Assembly (NCBI GenBank): GCA_036674765.1
Contig: JARVKI010000015.1
Span: 517,688 to 581,687 of the forward strand
Length of the DNA: 64,000 bases
Source of the DNA: Seiridium cupressi
Lineage: Eukaryota > Ascomycota > Sordariomycetes > Amphisphaeriales > Sporocadaceae
Direction of reading: 5' to 3'
In this document: positions 31,501 through 42,469 of the stretch, one piece after another
Position numbering within the stretch: the stretch's first letter is position 1
Layout: every line of letters starts with the position of its first letter
The notes under the pieces: generated by a model
The model's input: the letters and a program-made list of their open reading frames with translations, nothing else
Databases searched by the model: none
Told to the model about the DNA's origin: nothing
Position numbers and translations under genes: made by a program

Positions 31501-32293
31501 GATATCCAGAACTTCGTCTTGTCGACTATAAACTACTGGTATATACCAAGTCATATCAATTAAGAGCCAAGATTTGTAGGCCCACAGTTCTACTATCACG
31601 GGAATAGTCTCATCTCACCCTTTAATGATACTATAGAGTCAACCGCGTAAGCAACACTATAGCACCACGGCCACAATAATTCGTGATGTGGATAGCGAGG
31701 TTCGGAAAGTCGTCACGTTAGATAATAATGCTTCGCAAGTCACAGGCATATGAGCTGATAAGTCCTTGACGCCCTTTATCAGATAGCACTCATTCATGTT
31801 ATGTTCATCGGAGGAGTGTATTTGTAGTTTTACCAGCTGTCTTAGGCCCTTTCTTTGCTTTTAGAGGCGAATTCTGCACCTTTATCAGATTCCCGGCAGC
31901 ATACCTGCTCTCAGGTTTCACCTTTCTGAGCGGTGAAATTCAAGGCCAATGTCTTGTGCTATATATCTGATGTTTTTAGCTCTAGCTCCGGCGTGTCTGT
32001 CAGATAAGGTTGTCGCAGGGAGTGCTAGGGGCTGAGTATTGGCACGCTGACCTCTGCCTTCTATCGAATAAGGGGGGAGGCAACCCTAATATACACGATT
32101 GCGATCCGATACCGGATCGACTCTGACAGTGTCCCATCTATGAAGTCGGCAATAGTACTCGAGCCCATCTAAAAAGGATGATCGTACGCATATATCGGCT
32201 TTATCGAGATCAAATCGACGGAGACAAGCGGCTGGTATCCAGCCCATTAAACTGAACCTTAGTTTTGAGACGCGATAGCTGGCCCGAATTGAC

Positions 32294-32991
32294 TCACCGC
32301 TTCTGATCGAAGTACATTATGGGGAAGTATCTTTTCTCCGTAAAAGGGCCGCCGTCTTCGAACCCTTTTCGCCATCGGCCGATTTGACCTTTCTGGATAT
32401 CGCGGCAATAGCATCCGGGGATATCATTAAGCAAGCCTCTCTCTACAAGCGTACCCTTTATCCCGACCTCTTCAAGATTGCCAACGGGCAACATGAGGAC
32501 AGTATACCATTCTTCGGTTTTCGGCCAGTAAGCCATATACAGTTCGCCGGCCGTAGGGTTCAGGATCCCATTGGATTGTTCAAGATGTCTCCTCTTCTCC
32601 CCTTTCTTTAAAGAGCAGCCTGGCGGTTTCTGTAGGTGTTGCATAGTTCAAACAAGATGTCCGGTAGATAAAATTAAATAAAGCGATAGTCGGAAAACTC
32701 GTTGAGCGGGCATTCATGGACTAATAGCTTTATTTTTATGCAACCATTAGGTACGAATACGATATGCATGATTAAGGAGGCCATATTCCAGCATATCTAC
32801 CCCTCTTTTCCAAGGGCAAGCGCGTCTCGCGATCTTTTCAAGAATAATCCCCGAGCGAGTTTACCTTGCATATCTCTATCATGGACTGAAATCTTAATAT
32901 AAATACGAGCCATAGCCGATAGGAGGTATATCTGCCTTCGCACTATGAGCATTCCAAGGAGGGGTGTTGAGTGTTTATCGTCCTTAAACAC
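32294..32991 (-). pseudogene. Degenerate hypothetical coding fragments
   Basis: Two adjacent minus-strand segments look protein-like. One (32644-32294) reads NPTAGELYMAYWPKTEEW, then GLLNDIPGCYCRD and GFEDGGPFTEKRYFPIMYFD, composition like a folded domain that I have seen only in unnamed fungal proteins. The other (32991-32797) reads MARIYIKISVHDRDMQGKLA. They are out of frame with each other and no complete gene can be built, so I treat them as remnants. Function unknown. Confidence 0.35.
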
Positions 32992-33398
32992 CAGTCACCA
33001 CGGCATAGCAAGAATTTCCAAAATTTCAACTCTTACTCAATTTAGTACAGCAACCTCTGTCAAGCACGCTTAAGAATAAAGCCACATCAAATAAAGCCTC
33101 TATTAACATTACACGATCAGAGTAAGGCAGATTCCTAATAGATTTATCTGAGATAACTTTTAATGAATTCATTCATAAAGAAGACCTTCACGAAAGGAGC
33201 GCTCCTCGTGGTCGCACTCCAAGTTAAGCAAAAAGGAGATCGCCACTCTAATGGGTTAAGGAGCAAGACAGATTTCTAATCATAACACCGATCGATACTG
33301 CATCGAGCCGGGGAAATTCTTCAGACATCGTCCGCCTGGAGGCCTCAACGAGGGAAGTATATTAAATTATAGCGTTAACCGAAGTCTAACAAAGCAGT

Positions 33399-33420
33399 AA
33401 TGACTTCCTAGGAAGTCATT
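33399..33420. repeat. Perfect 22-bp palindrome with a variant copy downstream
   Basis: A 22-bp perfect inverted repeat is centred on the core CTTCCTAGGAAG. A second copy of the core with a near-identical right arm occurs at 33777-33793. The pair lies in the degenerate region and could be the ends of a decayed small element. Confidence 0.6.
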
Positions 33421-34623
33421 CTAACGGGGGTCTAGTAGATAGAGGGATTATAAGTAATAGCGAACGCACAAAGTGATTCCTTAGCATATACCTGGGTATT
33501 TATTAGAAATCCTAGGTATTATGGTTACTAAAAGCAAGAAATCTAAGAAGAGTAAGTGGAGTTGGTCTTACTAAAGCAGGCTCAACTTGAGAAAGCTAAA
33601 TCGCATTAAATTATTAATTAGGGCTATTATTAAACGTGGTGGTAATGTATGCAAGGCAGATTCTTAGAATAAAAGAGCTGAAGTGGCTTCGTAGGATGCG
33701 ATTCACGGGGAGGCCTCGATGTAAAGGGGACGCGTGGCCATACTGTGTATTATTAAAATCATCTAACCACCGATAGCTTCCTAGGAAGTCATCCAGGCCA
33801 AGCCACACGAGAATGTAACAACGTAGGGTTCCTAATACGAGCCCTCTATGCAATAAGCTAGTATTATAACCACTTAAAAAGTCACCATTAGTGGAATTTG
33901 GGTGAAGTTGTACTCACCTACGCAGTCAACCTACATGACTGGCAGGGTCGGATGCAATATTAGTAGAAGTGTACCTATATAAGTCGGTGGATGCTAGAAG
34001 CTATTAACTAATGGAGGCTATACCTGGTTAAACGGGTATAATTCTGCCAACCCTCCTCCGTTGTAAAGTTTCCCAAACTTTCTCCCTTAAACATCTCATA
34101 AAGCTCATAAAATACTCTTTCCTCAACCACGGTAACTACTCGGTATTTAGCTCGAAAGCAGAAAGATCCGGTAGAGCAATCTATCGGGCCTGCAGCTCTT
34201 AGTCCTTTACTACAGCTCGAGCGATATCCATCGAAACCTATAATACCTCTAATAGAACCTCTTACACCCATTTAATCTAAACACGATAATGCAGCTTTAA
34301 TAGCTACGAGGTTATACCTACCAGTACTTATCATCGAGTTGGTTAATTTATCACAAGATCTTAATAAACTCCGACAATCCTTAACTTATATCCCCGACTC
34401 TTAACGAAGTGAACTACTGGGAGCGCTTAAGACGCTTGTTCAGTGCTGCAAAGAGCTTGGTGCTACTGACCAGTATCAAGACAACCAGATACTAGAATCT
34501 GGAGAAAGCCATATTCAGCCTGAAACCTATAATTATAATGGTATCACAAGAGGTATCAAAGACACATCGGAGAACACATCGAGGTCTGATAAAAACCAAT
34601 TCGAATGTAAGGATATAGCCAAG

Positions 34624-36712
34624 ATGGGAGACGGATCCGAAGGCAGCGAATCAATCGTCGAGGAAGTCCAGTCTGCTGTTGGGAACAAACCTGATGCGAA
34701 GCAGAAGTGCCAGACTAGGGCGGAATCTGAGATTGAGTCCGATGAGGAGCCAAGAGACCATGAGTCGAGTGGGCCTGCGAGATTTCCGAGGTCGGAAGCA
34801 GTTTCCAGTGTCGATGCCGATGGCCTCTCTATGGACCCTCGAAACCCTTTCTGGGAAAACTCTTTCCTCACCAATAACATTGATCAGTCGGTCATCAAAA
34901 ACCAGGATGGATCAATAGGGGCTGTCTCAACGTTTCCACATGATTCTCCATCCAAATATACAGCGACAACATTGGTGGAAAGCAGTCACCGTGGTACTCC
35001 TGCCAGAGGGAGAACGATTACACCAGAGGCAACTGCCGGTAGATTTCCGAACATGTCCTGCTGGATTCTTGTCACTCAGTCGGACATTGATTTTGCGACC
35101 GAGAGCATTCAACAAGTGCGGGACTTTAATGCATCTAGTAATTCTCTAGATACCTATAAGCACATAATCATCTCGCTACAGGAGAAAAAAGACCACCACG
35201 AATACTCGGTCGGCTCAGAATGGGTAAATTTGGTCGATTCGGGTGACAACGACCGACAAAGAAGTTCTGTTCTCTACGCCTTGGCGGCAATAGCCTTTTG
35301 CCGATGGCACGCAAATCAAACGCAGCACGAAGTGCAAAGCACTCAATTGACCCTCAAAGTAGCAAAGGCCAAGGTGTCCGCCAGGCTTCTCTCAGAATCT
35401 GCGCCTAATTCAACTAGAGAACGACTCCGGAAACGTCTCAACGTACACCTTACACGTGGGAGGAAGTGGTCCCAATTGGTAGATGAGCTCGGTCTGGGGA
35501 TTCTGTTTAGACACACATGGTAAGTTAACTGACTCTGTGGACAAAGTTACACTACTGATGCATGCAGGGATCTTGGAAAAGCGAGCGAAGTTTCCCTCCA
35601 ACCGCTGATTTTGTCTTTGAAAGAGTCTTCTGTAAAGATGATGATACTTGGACATCTAGAGACACAGCTAAAAGATTTTATATCACGTGGCCAAACAAAC
35701 CCAGACATGCTAGAGCGGGCTCTTGCAAAGCAAAATCTCCTGGACGATTTATTACAGCCTCTTGGGATTCCGGTGGAAGTAAGTGATCTCCAAATGCTGA
35801 TGAGAAGATCAAACCCTACCGATAGACTCCATATCCGGGGCACATCATGCGGATTTTACATCGACGAACTAAACAGACTGAATGAAGCGTAATGGTTCGG
35901 GGAGGATTTGATCCAAATTTGTCTGAATTTGGCCGAAAAATTACCAGCTATGCGCGTCGGTTTCCCTGTTGTTATCCATGACAGACATGAAGGGAAGCCA
36001 TTAGCCGAGCCCTTCCGATGGGCTTCAAAACGTATCGAGAGATGGAATTCGGCCAAAGCAGGTGATCGTTTAGTCTGCTTCTTTCCGCTCTTCCTAGAGA
36101 ACAATCACTTCACCTTGCTCGAAATCAACCAAATGGACCAGTCCATTTACCATTATGACTCAGCAAAGTATAGTAGTGGTCATATCAAGGTAGGACCATG
36201 AAAATCTCAGAAAATATCATCCTAATGATTTGGCAGGAAGCTTGCAAGATCCAATTCCCGAATCTACGATATGCCGACCAGGTTCGTACGTCACGCTACG
36301 AGATAAGGTGTACTAATAGGAATGGCAGCAAACTCCTAGACAAAAAGACGCTTTGAGCTGCGGCCTGTTAGTCGTCGCAATCGCTCGCAGACGCATGATG
36401 GGCCGATTTATTGCAAGCCTGGTCTATGACGACGCTATGCAATTGAGGGCTAATACTTTTAGCCTAATTTGAAACGCCTGGCAAAATGATATCCTCATCC
36501 CGCAGCTTGACCAGGACAATAGTTCTGAGGATGACGATTTATGGAGTACATCACGTTTGGACGTAGAAAGTGTCGGCTACAGTGACAATGGAAACCCAGA
36601 CGAGGAGCACATTGAAAACACGGGTCGGGAAAATAAGAAGAGGGGACGTGTGACAACTGACGTCTTATCCGAGGAGTCAGTAATACGCAGCAAAGCGAGA
36701 AATCTTGGTTGA
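34624..36712 (+). pseudogene. Ulp1-type (C48) cysteine protease pseudogene
   Basis: Joining 34624-35519, 35568-36189, 36237-36281 and 36329-36712 restores one reading frame with clear protease features near its end, but with two in-frame stops: TAA at 35890-35892 and TGA at 36470-36472. The frame is also open upstream to about 34410. The first 300 residues are acidic and unrecognised. After the first stop comes WFGEDLIQICLNLAEKLP, which resembles the substrate-groove segment of Ulp1 proteins. Then come the catalytic histidine in NHFTLLEI, the aspartate in YHYDSAK, the glutamine in QTPRQKD and the cysteine in ALSCGLLV. Ulp1 enzymes remove SUMO-like modifiers; some transposons carry such proteases. 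Both stops could arise from single C-to-T changes (CAA to TAA, CGA to TGA). An acidic tail follows the second stop. Confidence 0.75.
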
Positions 36713-36723
36713 AAATTGACTAT

Positions 36724-37299
36724 TTAGAAACATAATATAACAAACGCCGTCACCACTATTGTCATGAAATACCAGGCTTGCTGGCTCAGAGAACTTCCTC
36801 TTAAGATGACCGTTCGATCGGCCGTAGGCATTGGCGAGCGAGTAAAGGAGACATTGCCGCCTGGCGTGCCGTTAGTTGGTGCAAAACCCAGCAGAGAACC
36901 AATGGTGCCTACGGTACCGACTGTACCGATCGTACTGTTGGTACCAGCAGTACAGATTGTGCCATTATGATTGACAATGCTGATTGATGTTGTGGTGGTC
37001 TGTGGTGTCGGTTGTGGAGTTGTGTCAGCGGCGGAGACATAGACGGTCCGTACCAAAGTCTCCGTTATGTATTGAGTGCTTGCGTTGTCTATTGGAGTTG
37101 CGGTGGTTATGGAATACGTGTTGTCCGTCGTTTGGGTGGGCGCGAATGGCGTACGGTGACAATAGTCAGGCTCAAATTCTAAGGAACCAATGGCTCTGAG
37201 TGTTCCAACCTGAAGCTCAAAAAGGACCGTTTCACCTGGGGACACATTCAAAGCTAGGACCCCCACGACGTGAGCCAGCAGAATGCAAGTGAAGAACAT
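36724..37299 (-). CDS. Small secreted, probably GPI-anchored hypothetical protein
   Basis: A single exon of 191 aa. The first 16-17 residues, MFFTCILLAHVVGVLA, form a signal peptide. The mature part is Thr-rich with several N-x-S/T sites (DNAS, HNGT, TNST, TNGT, GNVS) and a short repeat TIGTVGTVGTIG at about residue 124. The C-terminal 20 residues are hydrophobic (WYFMTIVVTAFVILCF) behind small residues GSSLS, the layout of a GPI-attachment signal. I recognise no domain. Its 3' end lies 11 bp from that of the Ulp1 pseudogene, tail to tail. A cell-surface role is inferred from topology only. Confidence 0.65.
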   Translation of the reverse strand: MFFTCILLAHVVGVLALNVSPGETVLFELQVGTLRAIGSLEFEPDYCHRTPFAPTQTTDNTYSITTATPIDNASTQYITETLVRTVYVSAADTTPQPTPQTTTTSISIVNHNGTICTAGTNSTIGTVGTVGTIGSLLGFAPTNGTPGGNVSFTRSPMPTADRTVILRGSSLSQQAWYFMTIVVTAFVILCF

Positions 37300-37589
37300 C
37301 TTTGGCTGGACCCCAAGAGAAACACAGGCTCGTTCTTTTAAAGCTCATTAAATATATTACGAACAGGCCAGTTCCGGACATTAGACACTTTTGCTCGTTT
37401 GCCCCGCTGCCCTGCTGCCCCATAGCTGTACAATACCGGACGATGTACAGAATCGGACAGTGGGACATGACGAAACCAAGATCTCAAGCAATTCGCCTGC
37501 CTTAAAAATGCACCAGTTCCGAACATTTGTAGAGGCCTCTGGACTATAGTGTACTGTACGCTGCTCGCTCATCCAAAATCTTGACACGC
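37300..37589. other. Intergenic region with short similar segments
   Basis: 290 bp between divergent frames. Related segments CAGTTCCGGACATT (37370 area) and CAGTTCCGAACATT (37513 area) occur about 140 bp apart, and AATCGGACAG lies between them. They may be remnants of an imperfect repeat. Confidence 0.35.
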
Positions 37590-38062
37590 ATGGCGCAGAA
37601 TATTCGACCAAGCACCACCACAACCGAAAATACACGCCGGAATGCATCCAGAAACCTCCTTTGCAAGACTTCAGATTTTTTCAAGGAGCTAAGTCGGATG
37701 TATTGTGCTATAGAGAACGAGCACGCGAATTGAAGACACCTGGGGATAACGATCCTGAATACGACATTGTACACAAGCAACTCCAGGCATACACCTACAA
37801 GATCTATAGTGTCCATAGCATAATTCCAAAAGCCAATGCTTTCTATAATATCCTCTTTGATCTAGTTGAGAAAAAAATAGAAACGGTCCGATTAGATCGT
37901 ACTTGCACGTTTAGGCAGAGAATTGCGGCGAAATGGGCGTTGAAATACTCAGATATGCCAGAATGGGCACTTACACCAAGGGCGAAAGCGTACAGGGATG
38001 CGTTATGGAGGAGAAAAGAACTCCAGAAGACTATCATCAATATTCTACAGATTGAAACCTAA
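37590..38062 (+). pseudogene. Frameshifted hypothetical gene fragment
   Basis: One frame starts at 37590 (MAQNIRPSTTTTENTRR) and reads CKTSDFFKELSRMYCAIENEHA before a stop near 37732. The next frame, two bases over, reads LKTPGDNDPEYDIVHKQLQ and continues for about 110 residues, ending at 38062 with RRKELQKTIINILQIET. Both parts have natural composition and meet at the same point. They look like one protein of about 155 aa broken by the loss of one base, or by a sequencing error there. No family recognised. The region is near other broken genes, which fits decay. Confidence 0.4.
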
Positions 38063-39162
38063 CGACCCCAGGGCTGCAAATCCATTATATTTGTAGGCTA
38101 GGAAACGAAATTTAGCTAGAGAAGAGGCGACGAAGATAGTGATGCGCTAAATAGTAGTCACAGAGATTCAAAGATTTGGTCCTGCTATCACGTAATCTAT
38201 GGATGGGCATTTAAACAATCGCGATTTTCCCGCAGAGATACTGCACGGTTCCTCATTTCTTCTTGTTTCCTTTCGTCGCATAGCTATGATCGGGCCTTTG
38301 GCGCAGGGTGAGCCGTTCTCCTTGCTTCTCTCGCTACCTCCAGGTATAGGTTCTTGTAATCTGTCGAAGTATCTACTAAACGATCTTCAGAAATCCGCAT
38401 CAGCATCTATGAGAACCTTGTCCAGAATGAACAGGAATAACGTCCACCCCTGCGTAGCGAGCCACCCTGTGTGGCGAGCCAAATTGCAGGTATTTTAGCT
38501 TTCATTCAAGCTAGATCTCATTCACATCGATGCACTCATATCATTCCATACGAATTCTATTATCTAATAATCTCTGGAACTTATAACATCTTTCTTCCAA
38601 AAAATAACCCTCACTCCGTAACGTAATTGCTTCGCTAAGTGAATGCCTCTTGAAGTAGTATTATGGGACGCTCCCTTGTACAACTTTATTACCGAGATAT
38701 TATCTCTCTGAATAAGTTAAAACAGTACTATCTGAGTTCCTGATTCTTATACAAACACCTATATCGTAAATCCAATCCGGTAGCTGGTAGAAAACGAGAT
38801 TTTACGCATCGTCGCCTTGCCGATCGGTACATTCGAGACGATTCTGGTTAGTGTCAGTGACCGGGATATTACACTACGGGGGGCAACCGAAAGCCAGCGC
38901 TGTGGCTGGAGCGCCCGTGCCAGCACATGAGGGGCTTTTCAGGCAGCCAGCAATGCCACCATCTAATCGCACCAACTCAACTTGCGAGCGCCTGCATTGG
39001 CTACACGATGCTGCCAGCCTTACCTCGACGGCGACTGCTTTCAGCACAATGATCATCCCACTTCGTCCAACCTCTACTTCTCCCACTACCGATGTCGAAT
39101 TTGATAGCGACCATCGTTTTCAAGTCCGGTCCGACCCTATTCGATGACGAACCTAGCCCACT
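38063..39162. other. Intergenic region upstream of the NLR gene
   Basis: 1.1 kb with no supported gene. Frames at 38199-38498 and 38851-39147 lack recognisable features. It presumably holds the NLR promoter. Confidence 0.45.
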
Positions 39163-39982
39163 ATGCGACTCCTGGAATGCAGTTTTGATGGCCAGTTCAG
39201 CTTGACTAAGAACCTAACCGGCAAAAACATCCCTCTCTACGCTATCCTATCACACAGATGGGGATCTGATGGGGAGGAGGTTACCTATAAGGACTTGGTC
39301 GACGGTACCGGTCAAGGGAAGGCTGGCCACGAGAAGCTCAGATTTTGCGCGAAACGAGCAAGACGTGACGGCCTCCGATACTTCTGGGTGGACACTTGCT
39401 GCATCGACAAATCGATCAGTGATGAGGTTCAGGAATCGATAAACTCAATGTTTCGATGGTATCGCGATGCAGCTCGATGCTATGTGTATTTGTCGGATGT
39501 TTCGATTACTCTCGATCAATCCCAGTCGTCGTGGGAGCCAGCGTTTCGGGCGAGCGAATGGTTCATTCGAGGCTGGACACTACAAGAGCTTATAGCGCCG
39601 GCATCAGTCGAATTCTTTGCAAAGGAGGGTCAGCGACTTGGCGACAAGACGTCTCTCGAGCAACAGATCTACGAGATCACGGGAATTGCTCTTTCGGCGC
39701 TTCAGGGAACGCCGCTGTCTCAATTTGAAGTTGAGGAGCGTTTCAAATGGGCAGAGACACGGCAGACCACACGTGAAGAAGACTGGGCATACTGTCTCTT
39801 TGGCATTTTCGGTCTTTTCATGCCGTTGATATATGGCGAAGGGAGGGCACACGCAGTTTGTCGACTCAAAAAAGAGATTACCGAAGCTAAGAACCACAGC
39901 GATAGGCCTAACCACCAAGGAGGTATCTATCCCCTTCCATCCCTTTTCCCTTTTTCCTCTTCCCTTTTTCCTCTTCCTTTTT

Positions 39983-40046
<64 letters not shown>

Positions 40047-41829
40047 NNNNNNNNNNTTCCCACTCCCCACCCACTTCCTTGTTTTCCTTTCCTCTTTTCC
40101 ACTACAATTTTTTATCCCCCCCCCCCCCCCCCCCCCCCCTCTAAGGAGGAAAGGAGAAAAGAAACCTGCCTTAACTAATTATTTTGTAGCTAGAAATCAC
40201 ATTTGGATGGTACCATTCGAACGAAACACCTCCTTCACGGGTCGCAAGTCCGAGCTGGAAAGACTCTATCAAGCGCTATTCAAGGTAGATCAGACCGCAA
40301 AAGTCGCAATTACGGGGCTTGGCGGGGTTGGAAAGACGCACCTCGCGCTTGAATTGATTTATCGGTGGAAGGTCGAACACAAAAACTGCTCAGTCATCTG
40401 GATTCCGGCAACGAGCAAAGAGAGCCTTGGGCTGGCATATCTGAATGCTGCGAGACAGTTCGGTATATCTGGTTGGGATGACGACGAGGCAGACGTGAAG
40501 AGGCTTATACAAGACCACCTGAGTCATGAGAGCGCATGCCAGTGGCTTCTGGTGTTCGACAATGCCGATGATATGGATATGTGGATTGACAGATCTGCGC
40601 CGAATTCTGGCCGTCTGATTGACTATCTACCGAAAAGCGGCCGTGGATCCATCCTCTTCACGACGCGTGATAAGAAGACGGCCGTGAGACTTGCGGGTCG
40701 GAATATAATAGAATTGTCAGAAATGGATGGAGTAGGTGGCAAACAGCTGCTACGAAATCACCTCGTTAATCAGGGCCTCCTGGAGACTCAAGGAGATATA
40801 AGAGCCCTGCTCGCCCAGCTGACTTACCTCCCGCTAGCCATCGTTCAGGCCGCAGTGTATATCAACGAGAACGGAATCGGTGCAGGAGAGTATCTGACAC
40901 TCCTGGAAGAGAAAGAGGAGGACGTGATTGATCTTCTCAGCGAGGATTTCGAAGACGACGGGCGATATCACGATGTCAAGAACCCAGTGGCTACTACTTG
41001 GCTCATCTCCTTCGAGCAGGTCCGGCAGCGCGACCCTCTTGCGGCAGACTACCTGTCTTTCATGGCATGTGTAGATGCCAAAGACATCCCACAGTCACTT
41101 CTTCCTTCCGGTCCATCACGGAAGAAAGAGATAGAGGCGATAGGCACACTGCAGGGCTATTCTTTCATTGCCAAGCGGTCCGCAGATTCGGCGATAAGTA
41201 TTCATCGACTGGTGCACTTGGCGACGCGGAACTGGCTCCGGAAGGAAGGGTTGCTGCCTGACTGGACTGGCAGGGTTATCTCAAGACTGGCAGAAGTATT
41301 GTCAGACGTCGGTCACAATAACAGAGAGGTTTGGAGGTCGTATATGCCACACGCATATTACGCGCTCGGGCCAGACCTCGGTAGCGAAGGTGATCAAAAC
41401 AGGCTTGATCTGTTATGGGGGTATGGAATGTGCCTTGACCATGAGGGGCGGTATTATGAAGCGGAGGCGTCGTTCAAGGTAGTGATGGAGGCTCGCATGA
41501 CTCAGCTGGGGGCAAACCATCCTTCCACACTCACGAGCGTCAGCATTCTTGCTGGAGTGCTGGGGTACCAGGGAAAGTACGAAGAGGCAGAGCAGATGAA
41601 CCGACGGGCGCTTGATGGCTACGAGAAGGCGCTGGGCAAGGACCATCCAGACACACTCACGAGCGTTTACAAACTCGCTTATCTATACCAGCAACAAGAT
41701 CGATTCGAAGAAGCTGATAAGTTTTATCTTACCGCTTTAGACGGGTATAAGAAGGTATTAGGGCCAGCTCATCCTACTTCTCTAGCTTGCGAGGGTCATT
41801 ACGCGTCATTGCAGCAAAGAATAAAATAA
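39163..41829 (+). CDS. HET-NB-ARC-TPR NLR-type protein
   Basis: Two exons, 39163-39922 and 40190-41829, give 799 aa. The N-terminal HET domain (about 1-240) has the usual blocks LYAILSHRWG, RYFWVDTCCIDKSIS, INSMFRWYRDAARCYVYLSDV and SEWFIRGWTLQELIAP. The NB-ARC NTPase follows, with P-loop ITGLGGVGKTHLAL (about 292-305), Walker B LLVFDNADD, GSILFTTRD and LTYLPLAIVQAAVYI. About three 42-residue TPRs close the protein (GRYYEAEASFKVV, GKYEEAEQMNRRALDGYEKA, DRFEEADKFYLTALDGYKKV). In fungi such proteins trigger incompatibility-type cell death on ligand sensing. The frame also reads through the intron because the gap was padded in frame. The branch site TTAACTAA and acceptor TTTTGTAG support splicing. 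The TPR array is short for the class, suggesting recent contraction or loss. Confidence 0.88.
39923..40189 (+). other. NLR intron with poly-G, assembly gap and poly-C
   Basis: Donor GTATCT, branch site TTAACTAA and acceptor TTTTGTAG frame a 267-bp intron. Inside are pyrimidine-rich flanks, 62 consecutive G (39985-40046), ten N (40047-40056), about 60 bp of C/T-rich sequence and 24 consecutive C (40116-40139). True length is unknown because of the gap. Confidence 0.75.
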
Positions 41830-42469
41830 TAGTAACTCATTACGCTAATAAAACTATTTAAGAGCTATTAATGCTTCTCATATATTTGTGATATATAACA
41901 TATCCCTTATCATTTGGAAGTCAAACAACATAGTATGAGATCCCTTCTAAATAATACTTCCAGGGGCGTTGACATTAATTGGCAGTTTCGTTTAAATAGG
42001 GATTAACGGAAGCATGTACCGCCACACGCTTGTCAGCCACAGACAGGGGAGCCCTGACTCAACGCTAGCCGGAATCGTGGCCCTTTCCATCCAAAGGGTA
42101 CCGATCGGCATGTCGATATTGTATAAATCACCCTCCCACGGCAACCACAGATTTAATTATAAGTCTCCAACATGAAATTGGGGACGGAGGATTTAGTGAA
42201 TATCCTGTAACGACTTTTGTGAGTGCTGGGAGCCCGCTGGCGGGGTTGTGTTGGAGGAGTCTTGTGCTGCGATAGAAAGATGATGGTCTTAACTTGTACG
42301 ATTACATAACGGCGCCAACGTAATTCTTGCTTGGGACTGGGCCTAAGGCTTTTAGATAGCCAAGGAATGGAATTTACGCAAATTTAAGCAATTTTGTCTA
42401 TCGGGGCGAGGTGGAGATTGTGTTGAAAAGGAAGTACCTGCATTTTGGCTCGCCACACAGTGATGGATG
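41830..42469. other. Intergenic region between convergent genes
   Basis: 640 bp between the NLR and the DUF7492 pseudogene. Nothing recognised; its first 100 bp are AT-rich and probably the NLR 3' end. Confidence 0.45.

Larger units (their letters stand above)
30497..34410. other. Degenerate gene-poor region with possible TE remnants
   Basis: About 3.9 kb without an intact gene. Base composition drops, with a strongly AT-rich stretch at 30960-31260. Open frames are short and interrupted, and several look like decayed coding sequence (separate entries). The pattern is that of old inactivated repeats. I cannot name the original element. Confidence 0.55.

Noticed and set aside
39163..41829. Reading the NLR as one continuous 888-codon frame
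   Set aside because: The middle would be poly-Gly, unknown and poly-Pro residues. Canonical donor, branch site and acceptor show an intron, and the gap length is arbitrary.
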